64,000 nt of DNA from Saccharopolyspora_D taberi (lineage in GTDB: Bacteria; Actinomycetota; Actinomycetes; Mycobacteriales; Pseudonocardiaceae). The notes below the pieces were generated by a model. The model was not told the DNA's origin. It saw only the letters and a program-made list of their open reading frames with translations, and did not search any database. This document shows, one piece after another, positions 60,169-64,000 of the stretch. The stretch is from contig NZ_BAAAUX010000001.1 in assembly GCF_039534165.1 (NCBI RefSeq), positions 219,912-283,911 on the forward strand, given 5' to 3'. Position numbers and translations under genes: made by a program. The first letter of the stretch is position 1. Every line of letters starts with the position of its first letter.

Positions 60169-61539
60169 ATGAAGTGGCGTGGTGCGGTCACCGCGGCGGT
60201 GGCGTGCGGACTGCTGTTCGGCGGGTTGCCCGCGGCGGCGGCACCGCCGGACGAGGTGCGCGAGCAGCTGGAGCGGGTGCCGGGGCTGACGATCGTGGGG
60301 GAGCGGCCGACCGAGCCTGGATTCCGGCTGTTCGACCTGACCTTCGCCCAGCCGGTCGACCACCACGACCCGGCGTCGGGGGTGTTCCAGCAGCGGCTGA
60401 CGCTGCTGCACCGCGACTTCGCGCGGCCCACCGTCGCCTACACCTCGGGCTACAACCTGCCGCAGAAGGCGAACCGGTCCGAGCCGACGCAGCTGCTCGA
60501 CGGCAACCAGGTCAGCATCGAGCACCGGTTCTTCACCCCGTCCCGGCCGGAACCGGCGGACTGGGGTGACCTCGACATCTGGCAGTCGGCCACCGACGAG
60601 CACCGGATCATCGACTCCTTCAAGGCCGCCTACGGCCAGAAGTGGATCACCACCGGCGGCAGCAAGGGCGGGATGACCGCGGTCTACCACCGCCGCTTCT
60701 ACCCCGAAGACGTCGACGGCACGGTCGCCTACGTCGCGCCCAACGACGTCGACAACGACGAGGACGGCTACGACGAGTTCCTCGCGGACGTCGGTCCCGA
60801 CCCGGCCTGCCGCGACGCGCTGACCACCGCGCAGCGGGAGGCGCTGCTGCGGCGGGAGGAGATGCTCAAGCGCTTCGGCGACTACGCCGCGCAGAACGGC
60901 TTCACCTTCGACAGGACCGTCGGCGACATCGACCGGGCGCTGGAGCTGGTCGTGTCCGACACGCCGTTCGCGTTCTGGCAGTACGGCGGGGTCGCGGACT
61001 GCGCCGGGATTCCGGCCAAGAACGCCAGCACCGACGACATCTACGCCTTCTTCGACAAGACGGTGCAGTTCTCGTCCTACACCGACCAGGGGCTGGACAA
61101 GTACGTGCCGTACTACTACCAGGCGGGCACCCAGCTCGGCTGGCCGCACGTGACCAACCCGAAGCTGGCCGACCTGCTGCACCACGACGACCTCGCCGAG
61201 CCGCGCGGCCTGGTTCCCCGCGACATCCCGATGTCGTTCGAGAAGGGCGTGATGGCCGAGGTCGACGACTGGGTGCGGTCCGAGGGCTCGGAGCTGATGT
61301 TCGTCAACGGCGAGTACGACCCGTGGAACACCGAGCCGTTCGAGCTGGGCGGGGGGACCGAGGACTCGTTCTCCTACGTCGTGCCCGCGGGCAACCACGG
61401 CGCGGACATCGAGGGCCTGCCCGCCGACCAGAAGTCCGAGGCGACCGCCGCGCTGCGCCGCTGGGGCGGTGTCGAGGCGTCGATCAAGGTGTCCAACACC
61501 GAGCTGGACGAGCGGCCGCTGGAGCGCCACCCGTTCTAG
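60169..61539 (+). CDS. secreted S37-family tri/tetrapeptidyl aminopeptidase
   Basis: 456 residues. Signal peptide at 1 to about 25. Catalytic Ser165 in TTGGSKGGMT, the motif of S37 peptidases (PS-10, prolyl tripeptidyl aminopeptidase of Streptomyces mobaraensis). Late Asp in GEYDPWN (about 383) and His in AGNHGAD (about 407) complete the triad. Releases N-terminal tri- or tetrapeptides from secreted proteins or degradation products. Confidence 0.9.
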   Translation: MKWRGAVTAAVACGLLFGGLPAAAAPPDEVREQLERVPGLTIVGERPTEPGFRLFDLTFAQPVDHHDPASGVFQQRLTLLHRDFARPTVAYTSGYNLPQKANRSEPTQLLDGNQVSIEHRFFTPSRPEPADWGDLDIWQSATDEHRIIDSFKAAYGQKWITTGGSKGGMTAVYHRRFYPEDVDGTVAYVAPNDVDNDEDGYDEFLADVGPDPACRDALTTAQREALLRREEMLKRFGDYAAQNGFTFDRTVGDIDRALELVVSDTPFAFWQYGGVADCAGIPAKNASTDDIYAFFDKTVQFSSYTDQGLDKYVPYYYQAGTQLGWPHVTNPKLADLLHHDDLAEPRGLVPRDIPMSFEKGVMAEVDDWVRSEGSELMFVNGEYDPWNTEPFELGGGTEDSFSYVVPAGNHGADIEGLPADQKSEATAALRRWGGVEASIKVSNTELDERPLERHPF

Positions 61540-61607
61540 CGGGTGCGCGGAACTCAGCCGGATCCGGTGCGCCGGGTCCGGCTTTTCCGCACCCAAGCTA
61601 CGAGACG

Positions 61608-61620
61608 AGACGAACCGTCT
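61608..61620 (+). promoter_or_regulatory. AGACG-type operator, distal copy
   Basis: AGACG-AAC-CGTCT, perfect 5-bp arms, same spacing as the site at 61656-61674. 48 bases separate the two centres. Confidence 0.5.
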
Positions 61621-61655
61621 TGTCAATCGGGCCGGGGCCATGTCATCCTCGTCTA

Positions 61656-61674
61656 GCGAGACGGATCGTCTCGC
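61656..61674 (+). promoter_or_regulatory. GAGACG-type operator before the SDR gene
   Basis: GCGAGACG-GAT-CGTCTCGC, perfect 8-bp arms with a 3-base centre, ending 15 bases before the start codon and immediately upstream of the ribosome binding site. Resembles TetR operators (GAGACG-N3-CGTCTC). No regulator gene is adjacent. Confidence 0.65.
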
Positions 61675-61689
61675 GGAGAGGAGAAACGC

Positions 61690-62502
61690 ATGCGTACCTG
61701 GTTCGTCACCGGTGCTTCCCGCGGGTTCGGCCGGGCGCTGGCCGAGGCCGCGCTGGACGCGGGCGATCAGGTGGTCGGGGTCGCCCGGGATGTCTCGCCG
61801 CTGGACGACCTGCTCGCCCGGCACGGCGGCAGGCTGGTCGCCTTCCCGCTCGACGTCTCCGACCGCGCGGCGGTGTTCGCCGGGGTCGAGCGGGCGGTGT
61901 CCGCGTTCGGGCGGCTCGACGTCGTGGTCAACAACGCGGGCGGGCTGCTGCTCGGCATGGTCGAGGAGGTCACCGAGCAGCAGGCGAGGGCGCACCTGGA
62001 CACCAACTTCTTCGGCGCGGTGTGGGTGTGCCAGGCGGTCGTGCCGCACCTGCGCGCGCAGGGCTCCGGCCGGATCCTGCAGGTGACCTCGATGGGCGCG
62101 GGCGGCGGCTTCGCGTCGGTCGGCTTCTACGGCGCGGGCAAGGCCGCGCTGGACGCGGTCAGCGAGGCGCTGGCGATGGAGGTCGAGCCGTTCGGGATCA
62201 AGGTGACCATCGTCGGTCCCGGCAGCTACGCGACCGACCTGTTCACGCGGGGCACCACGACGACAGAGGAGGACGAGCGCTACGCCCCGATCCGCGCTCA
62301 GCTGGCCGAGCTGTGGGGCGGCGAGAACAACGATCCGGGGCCGGAGCGGGCCGCTCCGGTGCTGCTGGAACTGGCGGGCATGGCCGAGCCGCCGAAGCGG
62401 GTGCTGCTGGGCGGCGACTGCTACGACCTGGTCGAGCGGATGGACCGCGAGCGCGCCGCCGAGTACGCCCGCTGGGAACACCTCAGCCGCCGGGCCGGTT
62501 GA
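61690..62502 (+). CDS. SDR-family oxidoreductase
   Basis: 270 residues. TGASRGFG is at 7-14, the glycine motif with Phe in place of Ile as in YqjQ/ retinol-dehydrogenase-like SDRs. NNAGG near 79, catalytic Ser in VTSMGAG, YGAGK near 157. The C-terminal extension includes a Tyr/Arg-rich tail. Controlled by two palindromic sites. GAGAGGAGAAACGC ribosome binding site. Confidence 0.92.
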   Translation: MRTWFVTGASRGFGRALAEAALDAGDQVVGVARDVSPLDDLLARHGGRLVAFPLDVSDRAAVFAGVERAVSAFGRLDVVVNNAGGLLLGMVEEVTEQQARAHLDTNFFGAVWVCQAVVPHLRAQGSGRILQVTSMGAGGGFASVGFYGAGKAALDAVSEALAMEVEPFGIKVTIVGPGSYATDLFTRGTTTTEEDERYAPIRAQLAELWGGENNDPGPERAAPVLLELAGMAEPPKRVLLGGDCYDLVERMDRERAAEYARWEHLSRRAG

Positions 62503-62509
62503 ATCTCCT

Positions 62510-62690
62510 GGCTCGTTTTGCGTGGCGGTGCGGGTGGCGGAACCTCAGGCGCCGCCTCGCTGCGGGATCTTTTTCCGACGTATGTCCAATACGACGGAAA
62601 AAGCTGTCCTCGCGAGGCGACGCCTGAGAACCCGCGGGTGGTCATCTTGCTTGCGTGGGCTAAGCGGCTTCGCCGCTTGAAGACGATGGT
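62510..62690. repeat. nested inverted-repeat element, copy B
   Basis: 181 bp matching 34614-34795, with an identical core from about 62568 to 62636. The arms are as in copy A. The right-hand hairpin is AAGCGGC-TTC-GCCGCTT (62662-62678). Its right end overlaps the last 31 bases of the acyltransferase gene, supplying the C-terminal codons and the TAG stop. Confidence 0.8.
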
Positions 62691-63829
62691 GCCGCCGGTC
62701 GGAGCCGGTCGTAGGCCGCCATCAGCGCCCGGTGCGCCGGGCGCTCGACCAGCCTGGTCAGCAGCCAGCCCGCCACGACGCCGGTCCCGACCATCGCGGC
62801 GGTCTGCGCGGTCGGGCCGGCGCCGGCGTCCTGGAGCTTGCGGGACACGATGTAGCCGATGGTCTGGTGGGTGAGGAACACGCCGTAGGAGATCCCGGCG
62901 AACCACTGCACGCGCCGCCCGAGCCAGTCCGGCACCACCCGGTTCCAGTCCGGCCCGTAGGCGGTCAGCGCCACCACGACCATGCCGATGCACACCGCGA
63001 CGGTCGAGCCCCAGTCGGCGACCAGGCCCTCCGGGGTCTCGGAGTAGTTGTGCAGCGCCTGCGCCGCCATGCACGCGGCGAGCAGCGCCGAGAAGTGCGC
63101 GAGGCCGATGCGGCGGGTCGACCACAGCCAGATCGCCACGCCCGCGACCAGCAGGTGCCAGCGGTGCGCGCCGATGCCGTCGACGACCATCCGGTAGAAC
63201 TCCGGCGGGTTGGAGACCCGCAGCGGCCACTGCGCGATCGGGATGAGCACCGCCGCCCACAGCACCACCACGACCCGCCTGCCGTGCCCCCAGCTGGACC
63301 GGAACAGCAGCGCTGCCACGGTGAAACCCATCAGCTGCAGCGGAACCGTCCAGTGCGAGCCGTCGATGAACGGGTAGTCGTCCGGCTTCCAGTTCCACAG
63401 CATCAGCAGGTTCGCGGCCAGGTCCCCGCCGGTGGGGTCGAACCAGCCGTCGACCGGCACCAGCCGCATCACCGCGAAGATCAGCACCACCGCGGCCAGG
63501 AACGGCGGGACCAGCCGGGCGATGCGTCCCCACCAGTACCGCAGGACCGGCCCGCGGCCGATGGTCACGCACGCGAAGTAGCCGGAGATCAGCAGCAGCA
63601 GGCTCGCGCCGACCTGGTAGGGGAAGACGAACGTGCGGGGATCGAGCTCCGGGTGCAGGAACACGCTCAGGAACGTCGCGTGGTAGAGCATCACGAGCGT
63701 CACGCAGCCGGATCGGACCAGGTCCCAGCTGATCTTGCGCTTGCCGCGGGTGCCCGAGGGGGCCGAGGTGAGTGTGGTGGTCTTCCCGGACACGCCCGCC
63801 ACGTTAGCAAGACCCCCCGAACGGGACAT
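62660..63829 (-). CDS. membrane acyltransferase (acyltransferase-3/OafA family)
   Basis: 389 residues, about ten transmembrane helices. The opening LVMLYHATFLSV contains the family His (near residue 50), then GRIARLVPPFLAAVV with the conserved Arg pair. Later ISYGVFLTHQTIGY is the usual helix-10 signature. These enzymes acetylate or acylate extracellular sugars and lipids. ATG at 63829 has no good ribosome binding site; the frame is open to 63886, and a GTG about 15 codons further in is another possibility. Confidence 0.82.
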   Translation of the reverse strand: MSRSGGLANVAGVSGKTTTLTSAPSGTRGKRKISWDLVRSGCVTLVMLYHATFLSVFLHPELDPRTFVFPYQVGASLLLLISGYFACVTIGRGPVLRYWWGRIARLVPPFLAAVVLIFAVMRLVPVDGWFDPTGGDLAANLLMLWNWKPDDYPFIDGSHWTVPLQLMGFTVAALLFRSSWGHGRRVVVVLWAAVLIPIAQWPLRVSNPPEFYRMVVDGIGAHRWHLLVAGVAIWLWSTRRIGLAHFSALLAACMAAQALHNYSETPEGLVADWGSTVAVCIGMVVVALTAYGPDWNRVVPDWLGRRVQWFAGISYGVFLTHQTIGYIVSRKLQDAGAGPTAQTAAMVGTGVVAGWLLTRLVERPAHRALMAAYDRLRPAAPSSSSGEAA

Positions 63830-63875
63830 TCCTGCGCGCAGGTCCGGTTCGAACGCGCGGTGACCCAGAACACGG

Positions 63876-63906
63876 TTGACCTCCACCGCACTGGAGGTCC
63901 CAGACT
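63876..63906 (+). promoter_or_regulatory. MerR-type promoter before the superoxide dismutase
   Basis: -35 TTGACC (63876-63881) and -10 CAGACT (63901-63906) separated by 19 bases, the overlong spacer used by MerR-family activators. Inside lies a perfect dyad GACCTCCA-CCGCAC-TGGAGGTC (63878-63899). A SoxR-, CueR- or other MerR-like activator would bind here. Confidence 0.65.
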
Positions 63907-63942
63907 CCCGGGAGACGCAGAAGATCGGTTCAAGGAGCGGAA

Positions 63943-64000
63943 ATGGCTCAGCTGTACGCGCTGCCCGAGTTGGACTACGACTACGCGGCGCTGGAGCCCG
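63943..64000 (+). CDS. Fe/Mn superoxide dismutase, 5' end only
   Basis: First 19 codons, reading MAQLYALPELDYDYAALEP, the standard N-terminus of Fe/Mn superoxide dismutases (YxLPxLxYxYxALEP). AAGGAG 6 bases before ATG. The rest lies beyond the window. Confidence 0.88.
   Translation, partial: MAQLYALPELDYDYAALEP

Overview
The window is about 70% G+C, with starts preceded by AGGAG-type ribosome binding sites, frequent GTG/TTG starts and many ATGA or GTGA stop/start overlaps. Gene content (UvrB with an actinobacterial-type extension, SPW and SHOCT membrane proteins, an Rpf-type secreted protein, a DivIVA-like coiled coil, TetR/MerR/LysR regulators next to acyl-CoA metabolism, Pls-type NRPS domains) points to a filamentous actinomycete, most likely of the Pseudonocardiales (Saccharopolyspora/Amycolatopsis-like). 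The genus is inference. I see no rRNA, tRNA, CRISPR array, prophage or insertion sequence.

Layout. 1-6.7 kb: end of an SPW-repeat membrane protein, uvrB, an FAD monooxygenase, a NarL-type two-component pair, and small SHOCT and VOC proteins, followed by gene debris including a prolyl aminopeptidase remnant. 7.2-13.5 kb: a five-gene overlapping minus-strand operon (type III CoA-transferase, enoyl-CoA hydratase, acetoacetate decarboxylase-like protein, 3-hydroxyacyl-CoA dehydrogenase, glutaryl-CoA dehydrogenase-like enzyme) with LysR and MerR regulators. 13.5-19.4 kb: a SMI1/KNR4 protein, an ABC permease coupled to an unusual peptidase S15-ABC ATPase fusion, and a TerC exporter behind a clear yybP-ykoY manganese riboswitch. 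19.5-22 kb: a RES toxin with its antitoxin, and a secreted GH18 chitinase.

22.1-34.6 kb is a TetR-controlled acyl-CoA regulon. Near-identical ACCGAC-GTCGGT operators precede an acyl-CoA synthetase/SDR/SDR operon, the TetR gene itself, a zinc-free MDR oxidoreductase and a seven-gene minus-strand operon (HAD, APH-type kinase, three acyl-CoA dehydrogenases, SDR, MaoC). The two adjacent acyl-CoA dehydrogenases look like an alpha2beta2 pair of the kind used on bulky side chains.

34.9-44.2 kb is the most novel part, a compact nonribosomal peptide cluster. SbnA and SbnB homologues should make L-2,3-diaminopropionate. A stand-alone carrier/membrane protein of the Pls (epsilon-poly-lysine synthetase) terminal-domain type lacks its own adenylation domain. 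A one-module NRPS (condensation remnant-A-T-TE) carries an acidic substrate pocket and an in-frame 18-bp minisatellite. A SyrP/VioC-like HxE dioxygenase completes the set. Together these suggest a diaminopropionate-based, possibly hydroxylated, oligo- or polypeptide.

44.2-46.6 kb is an arsenic island (arsC, ACR3 pump, arsR, divergent arsI/cadI). 46.7-50.3 kb holds a hydroxyisobutyrate-dehydrogenase-like enzyme, a secreted protein, a TetR/VOC pair and a surface HNH nuclease. 50.5-56.3 kb is a glycine-betaine locus (choline oxidase, APC permease, betaine aldehyde dehydrogenase, divergent TetR). 56.6-64 kb contains a DivIVA-like protein, a DUF4360 secreted protein, an Rpf-type muralytic protein, a haloalkane dehalogenase/epoxide hydrolase-like enzyme, an S37 peptidase, a doubly-operatored SDR, a membrane acyltransferase, and the start of a superoxide dismutase behind a MerR-type promoter. 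A ~181-bp repeat built of nested inverted repeats occurs twice (34.6 and 62.5 kb), each time at the 3' end of a minus-strand gene.
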